Below, piece by piece: positions 1 to 7,886 of a stretch of DNA of 64,000 nucleotides. Each line of letters opens with the position of its first letter. The stretch's first letter is position 1. A program made the translations under genes and the position numbers. A model generated the notes under the pieces. That model was not told the DNA's origin and did not search any database. It saw only the letters and a program-made list of their open reading frames with translations. The stretch covers positions 322,575-386,574 of the forward strand of contig NZ_LFIQ01000119.1 in NCBI RefSeq assembly GCF_001189245.1. The letters are read 5' to 3'. This DNA is from Bradyrhizobium pachyrhizi. GTDB lineage: Bacteria; Pseudomonadota; Alphaproteobacteria; Rhizobiales; Xanthobacteraceae.

Positions 1-39
1 GAGGTCCAATCCGGCGAGGCAATGCAGGGGAGAATCCTG

Positions 40-612
40 ATGAGCAGGCCGGATATTCATCTTGTGGACGCCGACCACGAGATCGAGCGTCAATTTCGCC
101 TTGTCATGCGCCGCCTCCCGGGCGGCGTTTGCATCATCACCGCAGGACAAGGTGAGGACATCACCGGCATGACGGTGACCTCGCTGACGTCGCTCAGCGC
201 CAGCCCACCCCGGTTGCTGGTCAGCATCAACCGGCAGGCATCGTCCTTCGCACCGATCGCCCGCCATCGGCTGTTCGGCGTCAACATCCTCGGCTCCGAC
301 CAGCAGGTCCTGGCCGAGCGCTTCAGCGATGGCCGGCTGAAAGGCAGGGAGCGCTTCGAGGGCACCGACTGGACCCATGGAGCCTCGAGCGTGCCGTTGC
401 TGCAGCGTTCGCTTGCGATGATCGAATGCCAGGTCGAGGAGATCATCGAGCGGCATTCCTATGGCATCATCGTGGGCCGTCTCGCCAGCATGGAATTGTC
501 GCACCGGCTGTCCGGCCTCACCTACTGGAATGGACAGTATGTCCAGATCGATCACGAGGCCGATCTCGACCTATTGGCCGAAGTCAGCATTCCTCTGGCG
601 CATGTCCGTTAG
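40..612 (+). CDS. Flavin reductase family protein
   Basis: A 190-residue protein of the flavin reductase (FMN-binding split-barrel) family, which uses NAD(P)H to supply reduced flavin to partner monooxygenases. The family's N-terminal FMN-binding stretch is clear: GMTVTSLTSLSASPPRLLVS near residues 50-70, followed by NRQASSFAPI and an FGVNIL strand. I chose the ATG at 40 because a GGGGAG ribosome site lies seven bases upstream; a start at 22 has none. It is probably the reductase partner of the NtaA/DszA-like monooxygenase at 7887-9227, although the two are not in one operon. Family assignment is firm; the partner is inferred. Confidence 0.88.
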   Translation: MSRPDIHLVDADHEIERQFRLVMRRLPGGVCIITAGQGEDITGMTVTSLTSLSASPPRLLVSINRQASSFAPIARHRLFGVNILGSDQQVLAERFSDGRLKGRERFEGTDWTHGASSVPLLQRSLAMIECQVEEIIERHSYGIIVGRLASMELSHRLSGLTYWNGQYVQIDHEADLDLLAEVSIPLAHVR

Positions 613-710
613 AGCGTTTTCAAGCGAAGTGGGTACCGGTTCGCATGAGGAAAACGCGTCAAAACAAGAATAGAGAGCCCCGTTCCGATGCAGTCGGAAC
701 GGATCTCTAG
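611..710. repeat. Rhizobial intergenic palindromic repeat element
   Basis: The stretch opens with AGAGCGTTTTCAAGCGAAG and continues to a hairpin with 9-base arms, CCGTTCCGA at 680-688 and TCGGAACGG at 694-702, framed by AGAG and CTCT. From memory this matches a repeat family scattered between genes in Bradyrhizobium and relatives. It begins at the stop codon of the flavin reductase gene and may act as a transcription terminator before the acetyltransferase gene. No second copy was seen in the window. Confidence 0.7.
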
Positions 711-729
711 GACAGGGAAAGGCATAACT

Positions 730-1683
730 ATGAAACGCGAAACGCCGCCACCATCGCCTCGGTCGTCAGCCGGCTCAGTCAGCCGACAACCGGCCCGCTG
801 GCAGCTCGACCGGATCGTGGCCGAGCTGCGCACCTCCCGCGAGGAGACCCACAGCATCCGGCAAGACGGCGAGGCTCGCCGTGCCCCCTCGCGCGACGCG
901 CTGGAGGCGATCCTCGACGGCCTCACCGAGGCGCTGTTTCCGCGCCACTACGGCCAATCCGACCTCGACGGCGAGAACATCGACTATTTCGTCGGCAATA
1001 CGCTAAGCGCAGCATTGGATTCGCTCAGCGCGCAGGTCCATCGCGGCGCGCTGTTCGTCGGCGACGAGCTAGAGCCGGGCTTTGCGCACGAAGAGGCGAT
1101 CGAGCTGACACGCGCATTCGCCACCCAACTGCCGTCGGTCCGCGGGCTGCTGATCAACGATCTGCGGGCGGCATTCGTTGGAGATCCGGCGGCGCGGAAT
1201 TTTCCCGAGATCCTGATCGGCTATCCCGGGATGACCGCCATCATCCACCATCGCCTTGCCCATCTGCTCTACCAGATCGGCGCGCGGCTGGTGGCTCGCC
1301 TGATGTCGGAGATCGCCCACACAAGGACCGGCATCGATATCCATCCCGGCGCCCGGATCGGCTCTGGCTTCTTCATCGATCACGGAACCGGCGTCGTGAT
1401 CGGCGAAACCGCCATCATCGGCAACAAGGTCCGGATCTATCAGGCGGTCACGCTCGGCGCCCGGCATTTCCCGACCGACGACGAGGGCCATGTGATCAAG
1501 GGCGACGCCCGCCATCCGATCGTCGAGGATGACGTCGTGATCTACGCAGGCGCAACCATACTCGGCCGGATCACGATCGGCCGCGGCTCGACCATCGGCG
1601 GCAACGTCTGGCTGACCAAGGACGTGCCGCCGAACAGCATTGTGACGCAGGCCACCGCACGAAACAGTCCGAGCGGCGCCTGA
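730..1683 (+). CDS. cysE: Serine O-acetyltransferase (CysE/EpsC type)
   Basis: Transfers acetyl from acetyl-CoA to L-serine, the first step of cysteine synthesis. The 317-residue protein has a helical N-terminal domain and a C-terminal left-handed beta helix of hexapeptide repeats. The catalytic region reads DIHPGARIGSGFFIDHGTG, with the expected His-Asp dyad, followed by VVIGETAIIGNKVRIYQAVTLG. The length fits the longer EpsC-like form of about 310 residues. I chose the ATG at 730 because an AGGGAAAGG ribosome site precedes it; the upstream ATG at 688 lies inside the repeat hairpin. Its place beside sulfonate-uptake and desulfurisation genes fits a role in assimilating released sulfite or sulfide. 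Confidence 0.9.
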   Translation: MKRETPPPSPRSSAGSVSRQPARWQLDRIVAELRTSREETHSIRQDGEARRAPSRDALEAILDGLTEALFPRHYGQSDLDGENIDYFVGNTLSAALDSLSAQVHRGALFVGDELEPGFAHEEAIELTRAFATQLPSVRGLLINDLRAAFVGDPAARNFPEILIGYPGMTAIIHHRLAHLLYQIGARLVARLMSEIAHTRTGIDIHPGARIGSGFFIDHGTGVVIGETAIIGNKVRIYQAVTLGARHFPTDDEGHVIKGDARHPIVEDDVVIYAGATILGRITIGRGSTIGGNVWLTKDVPPNSIVTQATARNSPSGA

Positions 1684-1692
1684 ACCACGATC

Positions 1693-2562
1693 TCACGCCG
1701 AGACCTGCGCCTTCCATCGCATCAAGCGCCGTTCCAACGCCTCCAGGACGGCATTGAATGCCAACCCAATCACGGTGATCCCGATAATGCCGAAATACAT
1801 CTGCGGGATCAGGAAGCTGTACTGGCTGTTGATGATGAGATAGCCGAGACCGGCCTTGGCGCCGACCATCTCGGATGCGACCAGCACCAGCATGGCTGAC
1901 GCACTGGCGAGGCGAATGCCGACAAAGATCGTCGGAAGCGCCGCCGGAAGGATCACCTTGCGGAACAGCTGCTGCGGGGTCGCACCCATGGTCCGCGCCG
2001 ACTTGATCAAGAGCGGATCGACCTGCTTCACCGCGGCGATGGTGTTGAGCAGGAGCGGCCAGGCGCAGCTATAGACCACCATCGTGACCTTCGAGAGCTC
2101 GCCGATGCCAAGCAGCAGGATGAACACCGGCAACAGCGCGAGCGGCGCGGTATTGCGGCAAATCTCGATGAACTGGTTCAGCAGATCGCCGAGCCTTGTG
2201 TACCAGCCGACGGCCAGCCCGAGCGGGACGAACAACGCGACCGACACCAGAAACCCGCTCAGGGCGCGGAGCAGGCTCGCGGAGGCGTCGTCATAGAGCT
2301 CGCCGGTTTGCGCGAGCTGCCAGCCTGCGGCGATGACTTCCGAGAAGGGCGGCAGAAACACCGCGTCGATCAAGCCGAGCCTGGGCGCGGCTTCCCAGAG
2401 CGCCAGAAGGGCGATCAGCAGCAGGGAGCGGCGCCCGAAAGCTGCCAGACCGCGGGTCGCGGCGCGGGCCGCGCTCACCAGCGGTGACCGCGCGGCCGCC
2501 GGGTGCTCGTCTCGCCGCCCATGCGCGAGCTCCAGCAATGTCAGCATCTCCAGGCTAGACAT
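1693..2562 (-). CDS. ABC transporter permease, SsuC/TauC type
   Basis: Inner-membrane permease (289 residues) of a nitrate/sulfonate/taurine-type importer. It has about six hydrophobic segments, and the permease-ATPase contact loop is visible as KSARTMGATPQQLFRKVILP. Its ATG overlaps the end of the ATPase gene by eight bases, so the two were translationally coupled. It is last in a minus-strand operon: oxidoreductase, dioxygenase, binding protein, ATPase, permease. The dioxygenase neighbour suggests a sulfonate or related organosulfur substrate, but the exact substrate cannot be read from the sequence. The permease is intact although its ATPase partner is frameshifted. Confidence 0.9.
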   Translation of the reverse strand: MSSLEMLTLLELAHGRRDEHPAAARSPLVSAARAATRGLAAFGRRSLLLIALLALWEAAPRLGLIDAVFLPPFSEVIAAGWQLAQTGELYDDASASLLRALSGFLVSVALFVPLGLAVGWYTRLGDLLNQFIEICRNTAPLALLPVFILLLGIGELSKVTMVVYSCAWPLLLNTIAAVKQVDPLLIKSARTMGATPQQLFRKVILPAALPTIFVGIRLASASAMLVLVASEMVGAKAGLGYLIINSQYSFLIPQMYFGIIGITVIGLAFNAVLEALERRLMRWKAQVSA

Positions 2563-3366
2563 GAGCGACTTCCTTCACTTCACGGTCTACACGGCCTGCG
2601 CTGACCCTGCCCGCCGGTTGCCCCTGCTGCGCCTTCTGCACTTCCTCGCGGAGCAGGCTCCAGATCTCATGGCGCACGCGACCGAATTCCGGCAGCGAGC
2701 GCACGTCCTCGGCTTCGCTGCGCAAGGCCGCGGGGATATCGACGATCTCTTTGATCCGCCCCGGACGCGACGTCATGACCGCCACGCGCTGACCGAGCAC
2801 GACGGCCTCGTCGATGCCATGGGTGATGAAGATGATGGTCTTGCCGGTGGCACGCCAGATCCGCAGCAGCTCGCCCTGCAGTGTTTCGCGCGTCTGGGCA
2901 TCGAGCGCAGCGAACGGCTCGTCCATCAGCAGCACTTCCGGATCGTAGGCCAGGCTCCGCGCGATCGCGACACGCTGCTTCATGCCGCCGGAAAGCTCGT
3001 GCGGGTAACGGTCGGCAAAGCCGGACAGCCCGACCAAGTCGAGGAAGTGCCGCGCGATCTCTCCGCGCTGCTTCGGCTTGAGGCCGGCAATGTCGAGCCC
3101 GAACTCGACGTTCTGCGCGGCGGTGCGCCATGGAAACAGCGCATACTGCTGGAAGACGACGCCGCGGTCGCGTCCGGGACCGATGATCGGCCGGCCATCG
3201 AGCAGGATGCGGCCGCTGGTCGGCGTTGCGAGCCCGCCGAGCAGATCGAGCAATGTCGACTTGCCGCAACCGCTTGGACCGACCAGGGCGAGGAATTCGC
3301 CGGCGCGGACGTCGAACGTGATGTCCTCGAGCGCGGTTTGTCAAAGCTGATCTTGACCGACGTCAT
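2555..3366 (-). pseudogene. ABC transporter ATP-binding protein, SsuB/TauB type, frameshifted near its start
   Basis: The gene should start at the ATG at 3366-3364, which forms a coupled ATGA overlap with the binding-protein stop. That frame gives MTSVKISFDK, then loses the family sequence at about 3335-3343. One base later the expected ALEDITFDVRAGEFLALVG and Walker A GPSGCGKST resume and stay open to the TAG at 2555. Walker B (LLMDEPFAALD) and the signature LSGGMKQR are intact. The reading is one missing base beside the AAA run, where CC should be ACC. No start codon in the Walker A frame lies upstream of that motif. A TTG start at 3253 would lack Walker A and be inactive. It may be a real mutation or a base-call error. 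Confidence 0.82.
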
Positions 3367-4418
3367 CGCGCCTCCGCCGTCTTTCCGGGACGGAAATAGT
3401 TGAACTCGTTGGTGTAGGTGTCCGAGGCCTTGATCTGACCCGGCTTGAGCAGGCCATCCCTGACCAGCCAGTCGACCCAGACCTGCAGCTCAGCATCCGA
3501 GATCACGCCGCCGTTGGACGCGACGCCGGTGCTCTTCCAGTACTTGATCGAGGAGGCATCCTCGTTGCGCTTGCGCTCCGCGATGATCCGGTTGAAGCGA
3601 GCCCGCACTTCATCGGGCGGCGCCGTCTGCGCCCACTGGATCGCGCGCGAGATCCCCTCGACCAGCTTGCGGGCCATGTTCGGATTGTCCTTGATGAACT
3701 TCTCCCGCAGCACATAGGCACCGCCGGTGAACTGTCCGAACAGATCGGTATCGTTGAAGAGCGAACGGATCCCGCCACGCTCCAGCGCCTTGTCGCGCAA
3801 CACGCCGCTGAGCGCGCTCACCTCGACCTGCCCTTGCCGCAGCGCCTGCTCGGCGGTGACGGGTGGGACCGCCACCAATGTCACCTGCTTGACCTCGACG
3901 GCGCTAAGGCCGTTCCGCGCCAGATACTCACGCAGCACGAACTCCAGATGGGCACCAAGCGTATTGACCGCGACCTTCTTGCCGATCAGGTCGCGGGCCG
4001 TCTTGATCGGACTGTCGTCCTTCACATAGTAGCCGTAATAGGTGTTCGCGTCGGAGCCGTAGTAGCCGACCACCGCCTTGATCGGCGCCTTGGCCGCGAT
4101 CAGCTTGATAATCGCGCCATAGAAAGCGCCGCCGACGTCGATGTCGCCCGTGACGACAGTCTGGATGTCCTGCGGTCCGCTGATGGTGTTGCCGATCCAT
4201 TTGAGCTTGAGGGGCGCAAGGTAGCCGAGGTCCTCGGCGAGCTCGGTGAACGTCACCTGCCCGGCCCAGCCTTGATAGCGGATCTCGGTCTTCTCGAGCG
4301 GTGGCTCAGCGAAGGCCGGAGCGATCAGACCCAACGCAAAGGCGCCGGCCAGCAGCAATCGCGCCGCGCGGCGCGCGGCGGCTCGCCGCGCACGCAGAAT
4401 TCGAATGATGGCTTTCAT
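3363..4418 (-). CDS. ABC transporter substrate-binding protein, SsuA/NMT1 type
   Basis: Periplasmic binding protein (351 residues) for a sulfonate/nitrate/taurine-type importer. The N-terminus has an Arg-rich start, a hydrophobic core LLLAGAFALGLIAPAFA and a cleavage site before EPPLEKTEIR. The mature protein shows the SsuA fold: a GDIDVGGAFYG ligand-loop region, DLIGKKVAVNTLGAHLEFVLREYL and AEQALRQGQVEVSAL. It lies 25 bases after the TauD-type dioxygenase gene and overlaps the ATPase start. Uptake of a ligand that the dioxygenase then oxidises is a reasonable inference. Confidence 0.9.
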   Translation of the reverse strand: MKAIIRILRARRAAARRAARLLLAGAFALGLIAPAFAEPPLEKTEIRYQGWAGQVTFTELAEDLGYLAPLKLKWIGNTISGPQDIQTVVTGDIDVGGAFYGAIIKLIAAKAPIKAVVGYYGSDANTYYGYYVKDDSPIKTARDLIGKKVAVNTLGAHLEFVLREYLARNGLSAVEVKQVTLVAVPPVTAEQALRQGQVEVSALSGVLRDKALERGGIRSLFNDTDLFGQFTGGAYVLREKFIKDNPNMARKLVEGISRAIQWAQTAPPDEVRARFNRIIAERKRNEDASSIKYWKSTGVASNGGVISDAELQVWVDWLVRDGLLKPGQIKASDTYTNEFNYFRPGKTAEAR

Positions 4419-4443
4419 TGTGTTGCTCCAATAGGAGACATGC

Positions 4444-5373
4444 TCAGGCTGCCTTCGCCGACTGCAGCTTCGGCGATTTGATGCGCGTCACGCTGTGGCG
4501 GCCGTCGACGCTGACCGGAACCTCGCCATCGATGGTGGCGCGGCGCACCACACGATGCTGATCGCCGTAGTCATTGACGGCGTAATGCTGGGTCGCGCGA
4601 TTGTCCCAGATCACGACGTCCCCCGCCCGCCAGCTCCAACGCACGGTGTTCTCCGGAGCCGTGATGCGGGACTGGAACAGATCGAACAGCTTCTGGCCGT
4701 CATATTTCGGCAGGCCGACAAAGCGCTGGACGAAATTGCCAAGCACCAACGTGTGCTCGCCCGTTTCGGGATGGACGCGCACGACCGGATGCTCGGTCTC
4801 ATAGATCGTTCCGGTGAATACCTCGTCGAAATGCTTTCTGTCGGCGTCGGTGGCGCGAGACTTCACCGCGTAATCATAGGCATTGCTGTGAACCGCCCAG
4901 AGCTCGTCGGCGAGCTTGCGCAACGGCGCAGGCAGATCGAGATAGGCCGCCGCCGTGTTCGACCAGACGGTGTCACCGCCATAGGGCGGGATTACCACGC
5001 CGCGCAGCACCGAGATCTTCGGATAGGCATCGACGAACGTGACGTCGGTATGCCATTGGTCCGCGCGGCCGCCACCGCGCCCCGAATCCAGCTCGAGGAT
5101 CGACGACGTGCCCTTGCTCGGACCGATGGTCGGATGCGGCACCAGTTTGCCGAGCCTGACCGCGAAGCGCTCCTGCTCGGCGTCGTCGAGGTGCCCTTGG
5201 TCGCGAAAGAAGATCACCTTGTGCTCGAGCAGCACCTGGTTGACAGCGCGGATGACCGCGTCGGGCAGGTCACCCGACAGCTTCACATTCTTGATCTCGG
5301 CACCAAGCCGGGCGGCACGCTTGACGATGTCGGCGCGCGGAATGACGTTGTCGATGGCGGTCGTGCTGCTCAT
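4444..5373 (-). CDS. TauD/TfdA-family Fe(II)/2-oxoglutarate dioxygenase
   Basis: A 309-residue non-haem iron oxygenase. The iron-binding residues are visible as H108 and D110 in QWHTDVTF and H263 in RATQHYAVNDYG; R274, which follows, should bind 2-oxoglutarate. TauD itself hydroxylates taurine to release sulfite; relatives act on alkylsulfonates, sulfate esters or phenoxy acids. I use the internal ATG at 5373 (MSSTTAIDN). The reading frame extends further upstream, but that part is low-complexity and Arg/Ser-rich, like non-coding GC-rich DNA. The gene sits between the flavoprotein oxidoreductase and the SsuA-like binding protein, which points to organosulfur use. The substrate is unproven. 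Confidence 0.9.
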   Translation of the reverse strand: MSSTTAIDNVIPRADIVKRAARLGAEIKNVKLSGDLPDAVIRAVNQVLLEHKVIFFRDQGHLDDAEQERFAVRLGKLVPHPTIGPSKGTSSILELDSGRGGGRADQWHTDVTFVDAYPKISVLRGVVIPPYGGDTVWSNTAAAYLDLPAPLRKLADELWAVHSNAYDYAVKSRATDADRKHFDEVFTGTIYETEHPVVRVHPETGEHTLVLGNFVQRFVGLPKYDGQKLFDLFQSRITAPENTVRWSWRAGDVVIWDNRATQHYAVNDYGDQHRVVRRATIDGEVPVSVDGRHSVTRIKSPKLQSAKAA

Positions 5374-5470
5374 GATGTTGGTCTCGTCGCCGCGATCCCC
5401 TGGACAAGGCTCCGCCATGCGCCGGTCGCGGAAACGACGGCGGAGATGAATGATGTAGTCGTGATCCTCG

Positions 5471-6907
5471 CTATTCCGCCGCGATGGGCTGCGGCGGTCG
5501 CCAGACAGCCGGTGCATAGAGCTCGGCGGTGAAATCCTCCGCGATCTCTCCGTTGATGCGCGCCTCGTGAGATGCAAGGTCGGCCAGGAACAGATCGCGG
5601 CTGATCCTGGCCGTGATCCCCGGAATGTCGCGCTTGAAGCTTGGAACGTCGCCGATCGGCAGGCCGAAGCTGACAAGTGCTGCCGGGTTGAAGACGTGAA
5701 TGTCCTTCAGATACGGCGCGCGGCCCGGAACTTTCTCCAGATACTCGTGCCCGGTCCCGAGATAAGGATAGGCCGCCAGGCGATCGTCCTTCTCGTCGTC
5801 AGGCGGCACGAAGCGATTTCGCCACAGCAGGATTTCGTCGGCGAAGTCGCCGAGCTCTGACTGCGCGCCCAGATCGACGGAATAGCCTGTCCCCGCAATC
5901 GCGAAATCGAACGCGAAATCGCCCTGCGGAGTGATCGCGACCGGCCGCCCCCCCTTCAATTGCGCCGAGGTCCACGGTGCGCCCAGGTGCAGATGAAAAT
6001 TGGGGAAGGCTACCGCGCGCGAGATCGCATCCGGCGGCGGGGTCGACCCAGCCTGCCTGAACCGGATCGCCTGATGCCAGCGCACCCCGTCGGGCAGGCT
6101 GCCATAATTGTCATAGGCTCCCGGGTAGCCGCGGATCCGAATGACCGGCAACGCGGCCACGGTTTCCCGGCGCGCAAACAGGTGAACGTCACGCGCTCCG
6201 GCCTCAAGGGCCGCGGCCGCCGCATCGAAGGCCGACGCAGCACTCCCGACCACCGCAACGGAGAGACCACGCAGCGTCCTGAAATCGATCTTCTCCGATG
6301 TGTGCGCATGGAATCGTTTCGGCAGGGCCCGCAGCGCGTCGGGGACATAGGCGCCCCCGCTACCCGCAAAGCCGGTTGCGAGCACCAGCTTGCGCGTGGT
6401 CTCGATGGTCGTGACCCCGCTCCGCTCCAGATGTAACCGTAGATGATCGGCTGCGGGCTCGATGCGGAGCAGCCGCGTACCGTAACGAATGCCGACGCCG
6501 GTCACGCGGCGATACCAGTCGAGATAGGCCGCCCAGTCGAGCCGCGGAATCCGATCGAGCGCGTCGAAGGCCGCCGCGCCATGGCGCGCTTCATACCATG
6601 CCTGGAAACCGAGCCCGGGCAGACCGAGCTCCGGACCTGGAAGCGTCTTCGGGGTGCGAAGCTTGTGCATTCGCGCGCTCGTCAGCCACCCGCCGGCCTT
6701 GCCGGCGTCGGCGGCGACATCGATCACCGAGACCTTGCCGATCCCGGCGCGCCGAAACGCAAACGCGAAGGCCGCGCCGGATTGGCCACCGCCGACCACG
6801 ACGACGTTGTGATCGATTCCGTCGCGATCAGGCACCCAGTTCTGCGGGTCGGCCCCGATCAGCCGGAGGGCCTCGCGGGCGACGCTGTCGGGATCGGATT
6901 GCGGCAT
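5471..6907 (-). CDS. FAD/NAD(P)-dependent oxidoreductase (flavin monooxygenase-like)
   Basis: A 478-residue flavoprotein. It has an N-terminal FAD-binding motif VVVVGGGQSGAAFAFAFRRAG and a second nucleotide-binding site where the usual GxGxxS/A reads VAVVGSAASAFDAAAAALEAG. A mid-sequence KLVLATGFAG strand is typical of pyridine-nucleotide-disulphide-type and FMO-type enzymes. The ATG at 6907 has an AGGTGG ribosome site seven bases upstream; the frame continues to 6955 without one. It is the first gene of the minus-strand operon with the dioxygenase and the SsuABC-like transporter, so it probably oxidises an imported organosulfur compound. Class is fairly sure, reaction unknown. Confidence 0.82.
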   Translation of the reverse strand: MPQSDPDSVAREALRLIGADPQNWVPDRDGIDHNVVVVGGGQSGAAFAFAFRRAGIGKVSVIDVAADAGKAGGWLTSARMHKLRTPKTLPGPELGLPGLGFQAWYEARHGAAAFDALDRIPRLDWAAYLDWYRRVTGVGIRYGTRLLRIEPAADHLRLHLERSGVTTIETTRKLVLATGFAGSGGAYVPDALRALPKRFHAHTSEKIDFRTLRGLSVAVVGSAASAFDAAAAALEAGARDVHLFARRETVAALPVIRIRGYPGAYDNYGSLPDGVRWHQAIRFRQAGSTPPPDAISRAVAFPNFHLHLGAPWTSAQLKGGRPVAITPQGDFAFDFAIAGTGYSVDLGAQSELGDFADEILLWRNRFVPPDDEKDDRLAAYPYLGTGHEYLEKVPGRAPYLKDIHVFNPAALVSFGLPIGDVPSFKRDIPGITARISRDLFLADLASHEARINGEIAEDFTAELYAPAVWRPPQPIAAE

Positions 6908-6935
6908 GAATGACCACCTCGCTTTGACGTTGCAA

Positions 6936-6963
6936 ATCGTAAAAGCGATCGACATTCAGTCAA
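6936..6963 (-). promoter_or_regulatory. Predicted sigma-70-type promoter for the oxidoreductase/dioxygenase/transporter operon
   Basis: On the minus strand TTGACT is followed, after a 16-base spacer, by TACGAT. The -10 box ends 28 bases before the ATG at 6907. The -35 matches five of six consensus bases and the -10 four of six. Confidence 0.45.
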
Positions 6964-7082
6964 TGAAACGAAATCAGCTTTGTTTTTGATAGCAGGCAAT
7001 GTTCGCGTCGTGGACAACGCGGGCATTGAAATATTTGCGATGATCGCCGCCTGACCGATCACCTCATGTGCGTTGCGACGTG

Positions 7083-7146
7083 CGGGATCGGCGCGATCGA
7101 TCGGGAGAACTTCCCAAATCATACGTCGCCGGGATCGGCGCGATCG
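7083..7146. repeat. Pair of 17-bp direct repeats containing dyads
   Basis: The 17-mer CGGGATCGGCGCGATCG occurs at 7083-7099 and again at 7130-7146, a 47-base period. Each copy contains self-complementary CGATCG-type segments. They lie between divergent promoters and could be regulator sites or a small duplication. Confidence 0.5.
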
Positions 7147-7295
7147 CACTCATCTCCGGTGAACGACGAACTCGTCACGTTCATGCTCGCTTGCCGTGCA
7201 ACAACGCAAATTCATTTCACCGCCGCCGACATAGAGTCTGACGCAACGCACGCGCCTGACGTCGACGCGCGGCGAGCAACGATGGATCTCTCGAA

Positions 7296-7859
7296 ATGCC
7301 GCGAACTGCTGGCGACATCAGCCTTGAACACGATACTCCGGAGCTCGCCCGCTCCTATGATGAAGCTGGACTCGTTCAATTTCGCCACGGCAAGTTCCTG
7401 ATCGGGCCGCTCGCCACGCTGCGGGAGATCCGGCGCGTGCTCAGGCCCGGCGGCCGCCTCGGATTGAATGTGCAGGATCCGTCCAGGCCGCACCAGTCGC
7501 GCCAGCTGCTTCGTCGCGCCATCATCGAGGCGGGTCTTGCCGGCGATCGCCAGGACTCGAACCCGGTGCTCGGATCGACCGACGAGGAGCTCAAATCGCA
7601 GTTCGCGGCACACGGCTTCGCCGGCTACCGCAGCGAGCTGCGCGCGCTGATCGATATCCACGACGATGCGGCATCGCTGCTGCAGTGGTCGGAAGCGAGC
7701 GCATTCGGAAATTTCCTCGAAGCGTTCACCCCTCACGAGCGCGAACGGGTGCGCCGCACCTTCGCGCGCCTTGTCGAAGAAAAGCGCACGCCCGAAGGTT
7801 TGAAGCTGGAGCGCTACCTGCGCTTCGCATTTGCGCACAAGGCGCCGTTCCACCAATAA
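7296..7859 (+). pseudogene. Class I methyltransferase with internal deletion of the SAM-binding core
   Basis: The N-terminal family motif EHDTPELARSYDEAGLVQFRHGKFLI is followed at once by TLREIRRVLRPGGRLGLNVQDP, which belongs after the SAM-binding domain. In related proteins these parts flank roughly 75-80 residues carrying the glycine-rich motif I, the acidic motif II and the beta-4 strand; all are missing. The 187-residue frame is otherwise uninterrupted and the C-terminal half looks normal. The junction is near 7404-7418. The product cannot bind SAM in the usual way and is probably a relic, though an expressed non-catalytic protein is possible. It lies 27 bases before the monooxygenase gene. 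Confidence 0.72.
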
Positions 7860-7886
7860 CGATCAGCAGAACTCACGAGATCCGAG

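Larger units (their letters stand above)
6908..7295. other. Intergenic region between divergent genes
   Basis: This 388-base gap separates the oxidoreductase operon (minus strand) from the damaged methyltransferase gene (plus strand). It holds a probable promoter for the operon at 6936-6963 and a pair of 17-base direct repeats at 7083 and 7130. I see no other open frame or RNA gene. Confidence 0.6.

Noticed and set aside
2333-3403. Plus-strand open frame opposite the SsuB-like ATPase
   Set aside because: The minus-strand ATPase motifs are clear; the plus-strand product is an artefact of base composition.
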